From assembly GCF_008764245.1 (NCBI RefSeq), contig NZ_VTQV01000019.1, positions 1 through 64,000 of the forward strand: a DNA stretch of 64,000 nucleotides, read 5' to 3'. Each line of letters begins with the position of its first letter. Position 1 is the first letter of the stretch. This DNA is from Bacillus subtilis. GTDB lineage: Bacteria; Bacillota; Bacilli; Bacillales; Bacillaceae_C. Position numbers and translations under genes: made by a program. This document shows positions 18,204-27,522 of the stretch, one piece after another. The notes beneath the pieces are model-generated. The model made no database searches. It saw only the letters and a program-made list of their open reading frames with translations, and was not told the origin of the DNA.

Positions 18204-18878
18204 TTGCTGAATAAAATGTACGACTGGATTGACGAGCGTATGGATATTACGCCGATATGGAGAGACATCGCAGATCATGAAGTGCCAGAGCATGTAAACC
18301 CGGCTCACCACTTTTCTGCTTTTGTTTACTGTTTTGGCGGATTGACATTTTTCATAACCGTTATACAAATTCTTTCAGGTATGTTTTTAACTATGTATTA
18401 TGTACCTGATATTAAAAACGCTTGGGAATCCGTATTTTATTTGCAAAATCAAGTTGCTTTCGGACAAATTGTTCGTGGTATGCACCATTGGGGTGCTAGT
18501 TTGGTTATTGTCATGATGTTCTTACATACATTGCGCGTATTCTTCCAAGGAGCTTACAAAAAACCACGTGAGCTTAACTGGGTAGTTGGTGTGCTTATCT
18601 TTTTCGTTATGCTTGCCCTTGGCTTAACAGGTTACTTGCTTCCTTGGGATATGAAGGCATTGTTTGCGACAAAAGTAACGCTAGATATTGTTGAATCTGT
18701 TCCACTTGTGGGAATGCATTTGAAAACGTTAATTGCTGGAGACCCTACCATTGTTGGGGCGCAAACTTTAACACGTTTCTTTGCAATCCATGTATTTTTC
18801 CTACCAGCTGCACTTATCGCCTTAATGGCAGCTCACTTTATTATGATCCGGAGACAAGGTATTTCTGGACCATTGTAA
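18204..18878 (+). CDS. qcrB: Cytochrome b6-type subunit of the bc complex
   Basis: QcrB is the membrane subunit that binds the b haems and quinol. The 224-residue protein has four predicted membrane helices and corresponds to the N-terminal half of cytochrome b, as in b6f-type complexes. Haem-binding histidines are visible in GMHHWGASLVIVMMFLHTLR and in the RFFAIHVFFLPA helix. The SD AAAGGAGG precedes a TTG start. The C-terminal half of cytochrome b is supplied by QcrC. Confidence 0.97.
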   Translation: MLNKMYDWIDERMDITPIWRDIADHEVPEHVNPAHHFSAFVYCFGGLTFFITVIQILSGMFLTMYYVPDIKNAWESVFYLQNQVAFGQIVRGMHHWGASLVIVMMFLHTLRVFFQGAYKKPRELNWVVGVLIFFVMLALGLTGYLLPWDMKALFATKVTLDIVESVPLVGMHLKTLIAGDPTIVGAQTLTRFFAIHVFFLPAALIALMAAHFIMIRRQGISGPL

Positions 18879-18914
18879 AAAATATTACCAAATGCACATA
18901 AAGGAGGGGACAGA

Positions 18915-19694
18915 ATGCATCGTGGAAAAGGAATGAAATTTGTTGGTGATTCCCGTATTTCGGCAACACGAAAGTCGAATTTACCAAAAGACTATTCCGA
19001 ATATCCGGGAAAAACGGAAGCTTTCTGGCCGGACTTTCTTTTGAAAGAGTGGCTAGTCGGGGCCGTTTTCTTGATTGGATTTTTATGTTTAACTGTGGCT
19101 CATCCAAGTCCACTAGAAAGAATTGCTGATCCCACAGATACGGGATATATCCCTGTACCTGATTGGTATTTCATGTTTTTGTATCAGCTAATCAAATATA
19201 CTTATACTTCAGGACCTTATAATATTTTAGGTATATTAGTCATTCCAGGACTTGCTTTTGGCGCACTTATTCTTGCTCCATTTATTGATCGTGGTCCGGA
19301 ACGCCGTCCATCTAAAAGACCTTTTGCAACTGGCTTTATGCTACTAGCTTTTGCGGCAGTTTTCTATCTTACTTGGGAAGCAGCTGCAAACCATGACTGG
19401 GCAGCAGCAAAAGCTCAAGGAGCAATCGAAGAAAAAGTAGATGTTGAAATTGACAAAGAAGCAGAAGGATATAAAGTATATGCAGACCAAAGTTGTATAA
19501 ATTGTCATGGGGAAAATCTAGAGGGTGGTCCTGCTGCACCAGCACTAGTAGATACGGGTCATTCAGTTGATGAAGTGAAAGACATTGCTCATAACGGAAT
19601 TGGCACCATGCCTGCTGACCAATTCGATGGTTCAGACGAGGATCTCGATAAGCTTGCTGACTTTATTGCAAACTTGAAAAGTGAAGAAGAATAA
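18915..19694 (+). CDS. qcrC: Cytochrome b/c fusion subunit of the bc complex
   Basis: QcrC fuses a subunit IV-like membrane part (residues about 1-165, three to four helices, with PDWYFMFLYQL that forms part of the quinol site) to a C-terminal cytochrome c domain. The haem c site is CINCH at residues 194-198, and a likely axial methionine is in GTMPA. This b/c fusion is the known Bacillus form. A clear terminator follows (19705-19731), so qcrABC is one unit. Confidence 0.96.
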   Translation: MHRGKGMKFVGDSRISATRKSNLPKDYSEYPGKTEAFWPDFLLKEWLVGAVFLIGFLCLTVAHPSPLERIADPTDTGYIPVPDWYFMFLYQLIKYTYTSGPYNILGILVIPGLAFGALILAPFIDRGPERRPSKRPFATGFMLLAFAAVFYLTWEAAANHDWAAAKAQGAIEEKVDVEIDKEAEGYKVYADQSCINCHGENLEGGPAAPALVDTGHSVDEVKDIAHNGIGTMPADQFDGSDEDLDKLADFIANLKSEEE

Positions 19695-19704
19695 GTAATT
19701 CGTT

Positions 19705-19731
19705 AAAGCCGGCTAGGTAGCCGGCTTTCTT
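19705..19731 (+). terminator. Terminator after qcrABC
   Basis: AAAGCCGGCTA pairs with TAGCCGGCTTT, followed by a CTTTCT-rich tract. Confidence 0.8.
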
Positions 19732-19765
19732 TCTGTTACACTAAACATTCGGAGGAATATCGCTA

Positions 19766-20362
19766 GTGAGCTTTTTATATCTTATTTTAAGAAACCGCTT
19801 ATTTTTATGGATGTTATTGATTATTAATATTCTGGGAACAATTTATGGCTATATTTGGTATGGATATCAATTGTCTGAAACGCCTACTATTTTTATTCCA
19901 TTTGTTCCAGATAGTCCAACTGCAAGTCTATTCTTTGTTTTTGTTTTATTTGCCTTTCTTTTAAAAAGAAATTGGCCATTCTTTGAAGCACTTGCCTTAA
20001 TTACCCTTGTTAAATATGGAGTTTGGGCTGTAGTTATGAATATTTTAACCTTAAAAGTTACAGGGAATCTTCCCTGGGAAGGGTATATGCTGATTATTTC
20101 ACATGGGGCGATGGCTGTTCAAGGATTACTGTACGGAGTGTTTTATAAAATGAAATGGTGGCATATAGCCATTGCTGCCATTTGGACCTTGCATAATGAT
20201 GTGATTGATTATGTGTACATGCAGTACCCAAACTATCCTGGGTTAGAGGGATATATTAGCCATATTGGTTATTTTACGTTCTGGTTAAGTATTCTTACCA
20301 TCGCCATCGCATGTTACTATGCTCGTCGATATCAACAAAATCGAACGCTTACTATTTATTAA
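19766..20362 (+). CDS. ypjA: DUF1405 membrane protein YpjA
   Basis: A 198-residue protein with six or so membrane segments and conserved aromatic-rich motifs (LGTIYGYIWYGYQL near the N terminus and ISHGAMAVQGLLYG in the middle). Place after qcrC and topology match YpjA of B. subtilis (DUF1405); function unknown. The start is GTG at 19766, 10 bases after GGAGG. Confidence 0.85.
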   Translation: MSFLYLILRNRLFLWMLLIINILGTIYGYIWYGYQLSETPTIFIPFVPDSPTASLFFVFVLFAFLLKRNWPFFEALALITLVKYGVWAVVMNILTLKVTGNLPWEGYMLIISHGAMAVQGLLYGVFYKMKWWHIAIAAIWTLHNDVIDYVYMQYPNYPGLEGYISHIGYFTFWLSILTIAIACYYARRYQQNRTLTIY

Positions 20363-20435
20363 ATTTCATTCCTATAAAGGTCTATTCTTGTCCTTTTTAT
20401 CATACAGTTAACAGTAGTATGAGGAGGGACAAGGT

Positions 20436-21224
20436 ATGAAATTTAGAGTTATTATCCTTCTGTTCGTTTGCACAATCTTTTTTAGCCACTCCGTAATGGC
20501 GAAACCGCAATCGACAATGACAGAACTGAATCATTTAGCCGATGAGGCATTACAATTAACAAAATTTGGCCGATTCGAGGAAGCGAAGAATCTATTAGAG
20601 CAATTTGGAGAGGTTTTTGCGAAGCAAGGTCCTTCATCGAACAAATTAACCATGGATGAATTACGTGTAGTCACGGCTGTTCATCATGAGGCATTAAAAG
20701 CATTAACGAGCGTTACTTTAAGTCATGAAGATAGAGTCAAACAGGTAACAGCATTTCGCCTGGCAACAGATGCGATCACCTCTCAATATCAACCATTATG
20801 GTTTGGTATGGAAGATACCATTATGGATTCTTTTCAAAATGTAAAGAATGCCGCCTTGGAAGGGGATACAGTTTTATATAACGAAGAATTAAATGATTTT
20901 CTGACGAAATACGCTATGATCCAGCCGAGTTTGAAAATTGATCTGTCTGTTGAGAAAGTCCAAAAAGTAGATTCTAAAATCACCTACATCGATCGATATC
21001 GTTCTTCCTTTGCAGAACAGACCTGGTTAAAAGAATTAGACCAAATTGAAAAAGAACTTAAAAGCCTTTTTTCTGGAGCTCAAAAAGATGATACAGATCC
21101 CTCGATTTGGTGGGTCATCATGATGACAGGGGGAATTATTGTCACGACTTTATCTTATGTAAGTTGGAGACAATATAGAGGAGAAAAAAAGTTCAAGAAA
21201 AGTTCAAAAAAACGTAAGATCTAA
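20436..21224 (+). CDS. ypjB: Sporulation-associated protein YpjB
   Basis: A 262-residue exported protein: a signal peptide (residues 1-22, ending AKP), a large extracytoplasmic helical domain, one C-terminal membrane helix (WWVIMMTGGIIVTTLSYVSW) and a basic cytoplasmic tail. This fits the SpoYpjB family of B. subtilis, linked to sporulation, with unknown molecular role. GAGGAGGG precedes the ATG. A 13-base sequence (20384-20396) upstream is shared with the next gene. Confidence 0.82.
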   Translation: MKFRVIILLFVCTIFFSHSVMAKPQSTMTELNHLADEALQLTKFGRFEEAKNLLEQFGEVFAKQGPSSNKLTMDELRVVTAVHHEALKALTSVTLSHEDRVKQVTAFRLATDAITSQYQPLWFGMEDTIMDSFQNVKNAALEGDTVLYNEELNDFLTKYAMIQPSLKIDLSVEKVQKVDSKITYIDRYRSSFAEQTWLKELDQIEKELKSLFSGAQKDDTDPSIWWVIMMTGGIIVTTLSYVSWRQYRGEKKFKKSSKKRKI

Positions 21225-21290
21225 ATGATTGACCATTCTTGTCCTTTAGAATAAAATAGAGATAATCTCAACTTGATATGGAGGATATAA

Positions 21291-21977
21291 ATGGGATTAG
21301 GACCGTATCTAATTTATTTGGTTATTATTATGTTAATACCGATTTGGGCGCAAATGAGAGTGAAGAGTACCTATTCTCGCTTTTCAAAAGTTCCAACATC
21401 TGCAGGGATGAGTGGAGGAGAAGTAGCTAGAAGGATTCTGGATGCCAATGGACTTTCAAACGTAGCTGTTGTAGAAACAAAAGGTGTTTTAAGTGATCAT
21501 TATAATCCGATGACAAAAACCGTTCATCTTTCTTCAGAAAACTACCGTAAGCATTCTGTTGCTGGTGCTGCCATCGCCGCTCATGAAGTTGGACATGCTA
21601 TCCAAGATAAAGAGGGCTATGCGGCATTACGCTTCCGACATGCTTTGGTACCGCTGGTAAATATTAGCTCCAACATGGCATGGGTATTCATTCTAATCGG
21701 TTTATTCTTTACCGCGCTTTCTAAGTTAATGCTTGTAGGGATCATTCTGATGGCAGTAGGAGTCTTATTCCAAATTGTGACTTTGCCTGTTGAATTCAAT
21801 GCCTCTTCAAGAGCAATGAACCAAATTGTGACTCTAGGGCTAATTAGTAATGAGGAGGAACGCGATGCAAGGAAGGTTCTAAGTGCTGCTGCTATGACTT
21901 ATGTAGCTGCGACGGCTGTTGCAGTCCTTGAACTATTGCGGATGATCCTCATTTATACAAGTAGTTCTAGAGACTAG
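21291..21977 (+). CDS. yugP: Putative neutral zinc metallopeptidase (YugP family)
   Basis: A 228-residue membrane-embedded zinc peptidase. The metal site HEVGH (about residues 98-102) follows YRKHSVAGAAIAA, and four hydrophobic segments flank it. The conserved PVEFNASSRAM segment matches the YugP/DUF2268-like group. Substrates are unknown. In B. subtilis yugP lies elsewhere, so its place between ypjB and purU is a local difference. GGAGG precedes the ATG and a terminator follows. Confidence 0.88.
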   Translation: MGLGPYLIYLVIIMLIPIWAQMRVKSTYSRFSKVPTSAGMSGGEVARRILDANGLSNVAVVETKGVLSDHYNPMTKTVHLSSENYRKHSVAGAAIAAHEVGHAIQDKEGYAALRFRHALVPLVNISSNMAWVFILIGLFFTALSKLMLVGIILMAVGVLFQIVTLPVEFNASSRAMNQIVTLGLISNEEERDARKVLSAAAMTYVAATAVAVLELLRMILIYTSSSRD

Positions 21978-21988
21978 TTATTCTATTT

Positions 21989-22011
21989 AACCCGGAGATT
22001 CCGGGTTTTTT
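21989..22011 (+). terminator. Terminator after yugP
   Basis: AACCCGG-AGATT-CCGGGTT followed by a run of T. Confidence 0.88.
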
Positions 22012-22073
22012 CTTGGTCCAGGAAATTATAAAATTCTCGACTTGTGGATAACTGTTTACGTTGCGGTTTGACA

Positions 22074-22222
22074 TCCAGCTCCAGCGCCCAGCGACTAGCA
22101 AACTTTCGGTGCCTTCCTACGATAAGTCAACATCGATTCACCCTTCGGGTTCATCGTGTTTCCTTTATCTCGTCAGGCCCCTAAAAAGTTTGTACGTCGC
22201 TAAACGGGCGCTTGCGCTTTTG
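22074..22222 (-). repeat. Dispersed intergenic repeat, copy R2 (inverted relative to R1)
   Basis: The reverse complement of the element at 17335-17479, with an estimated four-fifths identity by eye. Shared parts include CCAGCTCCAGCGCC, the CCTACGATAAGTCAACATCG block and GTGTTTCCTTTATCTCGTCAG. With R1 it encloses qcrABC-ypjA-ypjB-yugP as an inverted pair. The rest of the 340-base gap holds the yugP terminator and the purU leader. Confidence 0.78.
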
Positions 22223-22318
22223 TTCTTGTGATCTAATAAATATAGATACTGGTGTCTTGCGCTTTTTGTGTTTTTTGTTAAAATACTTTAAATAAGATTA
22301 CAGTTAGAGGGGTACTAA

Positions 22319-23221
22319 ATGCTAAAAGACTATCGAAAAACATTAGAAGAATATCGTCAAAATAATTTAGATCGGGCAAGACTACTTATTAAGTGTCCAG
22401 ACCAGCCAGGGATTGTTGCAGCTGTTTCAACATTCTTACAAAACCATGGTGCAAACATTCTTGAATCTAGCCAATATTCCGAAGATCCTGTAGGGGGAAC
22501 CTTTTTTATCCGCATGGAATTTGCTTGCCCAGGATTAACAGAGAAAAAAGCAAGGATAGAAGCAGAGTTTGCTGAGATTGGTTCTCGTTTTAATATGAAA
22601 TATGAATTTCGTTATGTAAGTTCTCTCAAAAAGACCGCCATTTTTGTATCGAAGGAACCACATTGCTTAAGGGAGTTATTGTGGGAATGGCAAAACGGCG
22701 ATTTAATGATGGAGATCTCCTGTATCATTAGTAATTATGAGGATTCACGAGAATTGGCCGAGTCACTTGGGATTCCTTTTTACTATATTCCGGCAAATAA
22801 GGAAATTCGAAATGAAGTTGAAGAAAAACAGTTAAAGATTTTAGAGGAGCATGGAATAGAGTTAATTATCTTAGCAAGATATATGCAAATTTTAACTCCC
22901 AATTTTGTTTCCCATTATCCAAAACAAATCATTAATATCCATCATTCCTTTTTACCTGCATTTATTGGTGCGAGACCGTATGAAAGAGCTTTTGCCCGTG
23001 GAGTTAAATTAATCGGTGCAACTTCGCATTATGTAACAAATGATCTAGATGAGGGCCCGATAATTGAACAGGGAGTAGAACGAGTTAATCACCGTGATCA
23101 AGTACAAGAATTAAAGAAAATCGGAAAAAATATCGAAAGAAGTGTACTAGCCCGTGCGGTAAAATGGCATTTGCAGGACCGTGTGATTGTAACAGGTAAT
23201 AAAACGATTGTGTTTGATTAA
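22319..23221 (+). CDS. purU: Formyltetrahydrofolate deformylase
   Basis: PurU hydrolyses 10-formyl-THF to THF and formate, adjusting the one-carbon pool. The 300-residue protein has an N-terminal ACT domain (LLIKCPDQPGIVAAVSTFL, about residues 21-39) and a C-terminal formyltransferase-type domain with INIHHSFLPAFIGARPYERA and SHYVTNDLDEGPII. It contains the conserved Asn-His-Asp residues. GAGGGG lies before the ATG. It is monocistronic between a repeat and a shared terminator. Confidence 0.95.
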   Translation: MLKDYRKTLEEYRQNNLDRARLLIKCPDQPGIVAAVSTFLQNHGANILESSQYSEDPVGGTFFIRMEFACPGLTEKKARIEAEFAEIGSRFNMKYEFRYVSSLKKTAIFVSKEPHCLRELLWEWQNGDLMMEISCIISNYEDSRELAESLGIPFYYIPANKEIRNEVEEKQLKILEEHGIELIILARYMQILTPNFVSHYPKQIINIHHSFLPAFIGARPYERAFARGVKLIGATSHYVTNDLDEGPIIEQGVERVNHRDQVQELKKIGKNIERSVLARAVKWHLQDRVIVTGNKTIVFD

Positions 23222-23229
23222 TAAATTTG

Positions 23230-23261
23230 AAAAAACCTTCCCATAGCGGGATAGGTTTTTT
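23230..23261. terminator. Bidirectional terminator between purU and ypjC
   Basis: AAAAACCT-CCC pairs with GGG-AGGTTTTT. It lies between convergent genes and has A and T runs on both sides. Confidence 0.8.
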
Positions 23262-23307
23262 CCGTGTCTAGGGGGTTAAGAAGGATGCTCTTATCAGATT
23301 TTGCGGG

Positions 23308-24180
23308 TTATACATCGAGCGGCCTTTTATTCTCATCCAAAGTAAAGCCTTCTCCCATCACATCATGAACTGTTGTGACAGAAACAAAAGCGATGGGGTC
23401 AACAGCATTGACGATCTTTTTCAAATGGACGATTTCGTTACGGGCAACAACACAATAGAGAATTTCTTTCTCATGCTTTGTAAATGATCCGTATCCTTTT
23501 AGAACGGTTACCCCACGTCCCATTCGTATTAAAATCTCACTGGCAATTTTATCATGTTGATTCTCAGATATTATGAATACACCTTTTGCCGCATAGGAAC
23601 CTTCTTGAATAAAATCAATTACTTTTGCTGCTACAAAAACGGCTACAAGGGTATACATTGCTTGAATATGATTTAAATACGTTAATAACGATACGGTAAT
23701 CACAATCGCATCAAACATGAACATGGTTTTTCCCATACTATAACCTTTATATTTCAGAAATAGTCGAGCGATAATATCGACACCACCGGTCGTTCCACCG
23801 TATCGAAAGATTATCCCTAAGCCAATCCCAATAAAAACACCAGCAAATAAAGCAGCTAAAAACATATCATTGTTTAAAGGAATAGCAAAATGGAATCTTT
23901 GAAAAATAAATAAAAAAACAGAAACAGCAACTGTACCAAGAACCGTATAAATGAATGTTCTCGGTCCAAGTAGCTTCCACCCAATAAGGAATATTGGAAT
24001 ATTCAATACAAGGTTGGAGATAGATGGATCGATACCAAAGACAAAATACAGCAAAAGAGTGATTCCAGTAAATCCCCCCTCCGCTAAATTATTTTGCATA
24101 TTGAAATGAACAAGTCCAAATGAGAAGATGGCTGCACCGACCAAAATAAACAGCACGTTTTTAAATTTTACTCCAAACAC
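23308..24180 (-). CDS. ypjC: YitT/YpjC family membrane protein (DUF161 + DUF2179)
   Basis: A 290-residue membrane protein: five to six membrane helices with the glycine-rich GIIFRYGGTTGGVDIIARL (DUF161 type), then a soluble C-terminal DUF2179-like domain (IRMGRGVTVLKGYGSFT). The GTG at 24180 is chosen because GGAGG (24189-24193, minus strand) lies eight bases upstream; a TTG at 24195 overlaps that SD. Length equals B. subtilis YpjC. Function unknown. It is the only minus-strand gene in this part of the window. Confidence 0.87.
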   Translation of the reverse strand: MFGVKFKNVLFILVGAAIFSFGLVHFNMQNNLAEGGFTGITLLLYFVFGIDPSISNLVLNIPIFLIGWKLLGPRTFIYTVLGTVAVSVFLFIFQRFHFAIPLNNDMFLAALFAGVFIGIGLGIIFRYGGTTGGVDIIARLFLKYKGYSMGKTMFMFDAIVITVSLLTYLNHIQAMYTLVAVFVAAKVIDFIQEGSYAAKGVFIISENQHDKIASEILIRMGRGVTVLKGYGSFTKHEKEILYCVVARNEIVHLKKIVNAVDPIAFVSVTTVHDVMGEGFTLDENKRPLDV

Positions 24181-24447
24181 GATTTTTGCCTCCAAACATC
24201 AAATTGAAGTCTATATGCTTATAGTATGTAAAACAGTTTATTATAACCACTCTGCCCTTAGTATAGCAAACAGGATCACATATAACCTTACGCAAGCGGT
24301 AATATTTGTATATAAAAAAAGAATTCGATAATATAAAGTGAAGCATCCTAAATTGTTTTACTTAATCCATACCCTTTGTCTGCTTCCATAAGCATAAATA
24401 GAAGCGCTCAGGCTTAAATAGTGATCATGTTGGAAAGGTTGATTCAT

Positions 24448-24789
24448 ATGCATAATCAAAAGACAATACAAGAGCTACAAAAAGAGGTAGATGATTATAT
24501 CAGCCAATTTAAAGAAGGATATTTTAGTCCACTAGCTTTAACAGCTCGATTAACGGAAGAGTTAGGTGAACTAGCCCGCGAGATTAATCATTATTATGGT
24601 GAAAAGCCAAAGAAGTCTTCGGAAGAAGAAAAAACAGTAGAGGAAGAATTAGGAGATGTATTATTTGTTTTGATATGCATGGCTAATTCGTTAGAGATTG
24701 ATTTGCAAACCGCTCACGATCGAGTGATGAATAAGTTTAATACAAGAGATAAAGATAGATGGACAAAAAAAGAGGGGGAAATACAATGA
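24448..24789 (+). CDS. ypjD: MazG-like nucleotide pyrophosphohydrolase YpjD
   Basis: A 113-residue all-helical MazG-type protein likely to cleave NTPs or dNTPs to monophosphates. The metal-binding pattern [11 protein letters not shown] (about residues 37-47) and [12 protein letters not shown] (about 69-80) is intact. The ATG at 24448 fits the family N terminus and follows GAAAGG; upstream GTG and ATG codons lack an SD. The gene overlaps dapB by four bases (ATGA), implying coupling. Confidence 0.88.
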   Translation: MHNQKTIQELQKEVDDYISQFKEGYFSPLALTARLTEELGELAREINHYYGEKPKKSSEEEKTVEEELGDVLFVLICMANSLEIDLQTAHDRVMNKFNTRDKDRWTKKEGEIQ

Positions 24790-25589
24790 CTGATGTAATT
24801 AAGATTGTCGTGGCAGGACCACGGGGAAGAATGGGAAGAGAAGCAGTCAAACTTGTAGAAGATACAGAAAACTTCCAATTAGTAGCAGTAATCGATCATA
24901 AACATAATGGAATGAAGTTAGCGGATATTTTAGAAACATCAAAATCCCAGGTAATGGTATACACAGATATAGAAGAATGCTTGCAAAATGAGCAAGCTGA
25001 TGTGCTCATTGATTTAACGACACCTGAAACTGGCTATTTACATACAAAAACGGCTTTAACCTATGGTGTTAGACCTGTTGTCGGTACAACTGGATTTTCC
25101 CAAGAAGAATTAATAGAGCTGAAAAGCTTAGCAGAAGCAAAAGGACTAGGCTGTATCGTTGCTCCTAATTTCGCGATTGGAGCCATTTTAATGATGAAAT
25201 TTTCACAAATGGCGTCGAAATACTTTCCAGATGTTGAAATTATGGAAATGCATCATGATCAGAAATTAGATGCGCCTTCGGGAACTGCGGTAAAAACGGC
25301 AGAAATGATCAAAGAAAATCGCCCATCTCATCGCCAAGGGCATGAAGATGAAAAAGAAACAATCGAAGGGGCAAGAGGTGCGAACTACGATGGAATGCGA
25401 ATTCATAGTGTTCGTCTTCCAGGCCTTGTTGCTCATCAACAGGTGTTATTTGGGGCGGAAGGACAAACCCTTACTCTACGTCATGATTCTTATAATCGTG
25501 CTTCGTTTATGTCAGGTGTAAAAGTTTCTGTCGAAACGATTATGTCTTTGGATTCTTTAGTCTATGGTTTAGAGCATATTCTTGTATAG
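24786..25589 (+). CDS. dapB: 4-Hydroxy-tetrahydrodipicolinate reductase
   Basis: DapB carries out the second committed step of lysine and diaminopimelate synthesis, supplying cell wall precursors and spore dipicolinate. The 267-residue protein shows the nucleotide-binding [11 protein letters not shown] near residue 11, VGTTGFS, the catalytic [15 protein letters not shown] and [12 protein letters not shown]. The ATG at 24786 overlaps the ypjD stop. In B. subtilis mgsA follows; here it is absent and bshB1 comes directly. Confidence 0.96.
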   Translation: MTDVIKIVVAGPRGRMGREAVKLVEDTENFQLVAVIDHKHNGMKLADILETSKSQVMVYTDIEECLQNEQADVLIDLTTPETGYLHTKTALTYGVRPVVGTTGFSQEELIELKSLAEAKGLGCIVAPNFAIGAILMMKFSQMASKYFPDVEIMEMHHDQKLDAPSGTAVKTAEMIKENRPSHRQGHEDEKETIEGARGANYDGMRIHSVRLPGLVAHQQVLFGAEGQTLTLRHDSYNRASFMSGVKVSVETIMSLDSLVYGLEHILV

Positions 25590-25660
25590 ATATAAAAAAG
25601 CAATTTTTGCAATACGAGAAGAAAAGCAAGATCTTTTTTTCTTATAGTGGGGGTAATAAT

Positions 25661-26377
25661 ATGAATGAACAAGGTATAGATGTCCTTGCTTTTGGAGCCC
25701 ATGCAGACGATGTCGAGATCGGGATGGGTGGGTCCCTGGCAAAATGGGCAAATGAGAAAAAAGAAATTGTTATATGTGATTTGACGGAAGCTGAGCTTTC
25801 ATCAAATGGCGATGTGGTCACTAGAAGAGAAGAAGCCGAAAAAGCGGCTAATACGCTTGGTGTGAAGGAAAGATTGAATCTTCGCTTTCCGGACCGTGGG
25901 TTGAGCATAGCAGATAAATATATTCGAGAAATGGTACGGGTGATTCGCGAATATAAACCTAAGATTACTTTTGCACCATACTATAAAGACCGGCATCCTG
26001 ACCATGAACATTGTTCGCAACTGGTGACCGAGGCTTTTTTTTCGGCGGGCATTAGAAAATATACGGTGACAGGTGAAGTAAAGGCTCATAAACCTGCTTT
26101 TTTATATCACTATATGATTAACGGTTTTACAACACCAACTTTCATGGTGGATATTACAAACCATGTAGAGCAAAAGGTACAAGCTCTTCAAGCGTACCAG
26201 TCACAGTTTTTTATGCCACAAAATGGTGTACAAACACCTTTAACAGAAGGATATATTGAAACGGTAACGGCAAGAGAAAAATTATTCGGAAAAGAAGTGG
26301 GTGTTCCTTTTGCGGAGGGATTTGTAGCCAATAAACCACTATTATTACACAACGATGTATTTGGTGAGAAATCATGA
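25661..26377 (+). CDS. bshB1: Bacillithiol N-acetylglucosaminyl-malate deacetylase BshB1
   Basis: BshB1 removes the acetyl group from GlcNAc-malate, step two of bacillithiol synthesis. The 238-residue LmbE-type protein has the zinc motif [15 protein letters not shown] near residue 10, a second motif RHPDHEHCS, and a basic FRFPDRGL-like segment (LRFPDRGL). The start ATG at 25661 follows GGGGG. It overlaps bshA by four bases (ATGA), so the two bacillithiol steps are coupled. Confidence 0.95.
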   Translation: MNEQGIDVLAFGAHADDVEIGMGGSLAKWANEKKEIVICDLTEAELSSNGDVVTRREEAEKAANTLGVKERLNLRFPDRGLSIADKYIREMVRVIREYKPKITFAPYYKDRHPDHEHCSQLVTEAFFSAGIRKYTVTGEVKAHKPAFLYHYMINGFTTPTFMVDITNHVEQKVQALQAYQSQFFMPQNGVQTPLTEGYIETVTAREKLFGKEVGVPFAEGFVANKPLLLHNDVFGEKS

Positions 26378-27501
26378 AGATTGGTATTACTTGTTATCCA
26401 ACTGTTGGTGGTTCTGGTGTGATTGCGACGGAACTAGGGCAATTATTAGCTGAAAGAGGACATGAGATTCATTTTATTACTTCTAACGTACCGTTTCGCT
26501 TAAATGTTTTACATCCTAATATATTTTTTCATCAAGTATCGGTCAATCAATATTCTGTATTTCAATATGCTCCATATGATATTGCTTTGGCGAGTAAAAT
26601 GGCTGAGGTGATAAGAAGAGAAAAGCTTGATCTTCTGCATGTTCACTATGCTATTCCTCATGCAGTTTGTGCAATCTTAGCAAAACAAATGGTAGATCGG
26701 GACGTTAAAATTGTGACAACTTTACATGGTACGGATATTTCTGTGCTCGGATATGATCCTACTTTGGTTGAAGCGATTAAATTTGGAATAGAGAAATCGG
26801 ATGCTGTGACAGCAGTGTCTCAAGCCTTAAAGATGCAGACAAATGACCTAATCCATCCTGATAAAGAAATAGGTGTTATTCATAATTTCATTGATGAGCG
26901 AGTTTATCATAAAGTGAATGCAGAAAGATTAAAAGAAGCTTACGGCATTCTTCCAGATGAAAAGGTGTTAATCCATGTTTCTAATTTTCGACCGGTCAAA
27001 AGAGTCGATGATGTCGTATCAGCATTTGCTAAAGTTGCCCAAGAAACGCCAGCTAAGCTATTGCTAATCGGGGATGGACCGGAAAAATCAACATTATGTC
27101 GTTTAACTAAAGAGTTGGATATTGAGGACAAGGTATTATTTTTAGGAAAGCAAGACCATTTAGAAGAATTATATTCGATTAGCGACCTCATGCTACTTTT
27201 ATCGGAAAAAGAAAGTTTTGGATTAGTGGCATTAGAAGCAATGGCCTGCGGTGTACCATGTATTGGAACGAATACCGGTGGAATACCTGAGGTGATCATG
27301 GATGGTTTTAATGGTTTTGTATGCGATATTGGAGACTTAGATGCGATCGCTGAAAAAGCGATTTTAATCCTGAAGAACCCGACTTTGTACAATCAATTTT
27401 CCGAAAATGCGATCGTTACCCCTGAAAAATATTTCCCTTCTCATATGATTGTGGAACAATATGAGCAGTTATATGAATCTCTGATCCAAAAGGTAGAATA
27501 A
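26374..27501 (+). CDS. bshA: Bacillithiol glycosyltransferase BshA
   Basis: BshA joins N-acetylglucosamine from UDP-GlcNAc to L-malate, step one of bacillithiol synthesis. The 375-residue GT4 enzyme starts [22 protein letters not shown], has HGTDISVLG in the middle and the nucleotide-sugar site [18 protein letters not shown] near residue 285. Its start lies inside the end of bshB1. cca follows 21 bases later. Confidence 0.95.
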   Translation: MKIGITCYPTVGGSGVIATELGQLLAERGHEIHFITSNVPFRLNVLHPNIFFHQVSVNQYSVFQYAPYDIALASKMAEVIRREKLDLLHVHYAIPHAVCAILAKQMVDRDVKIVTTLHGTDISVLGYDPTLVEAIKFGIEKSDAVTAVSQALKMQTNDLIHPDKEIGVIHNFIDERVYHKVNAERLKEAYGILPDEKVLIHVSNFRPVKRVDDVVSAFAKVAQETPAKLLLIGDGPEKSTLCRLTKELDIEDKVLFLGKQDHLEELYSISDLMLLLSEKESFGLVALEAMACGVPCIGTNTGGIPEVIMDGFNGFVCDIGDLDAIAEKAILILKNPTLYNQFSENAIVTPEKYFPSHMIVEQYEQLYESLIQKVE

Positions 27502-27522
27502 GGATGTTCAAAAAAGGAGTTT

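Noticed and set aside
27492-27520. TGTTCAAAAAAGGAG before cca and a similar GTGTTCAAAAAAAGG at about 13892 after aroB, looking like the terminal repeat of the hairpin element
   Set aside because: Only one end is present, no hairpins follow, and before cca the sequence includes the SD. Chance in AT-rich DNA is enough.
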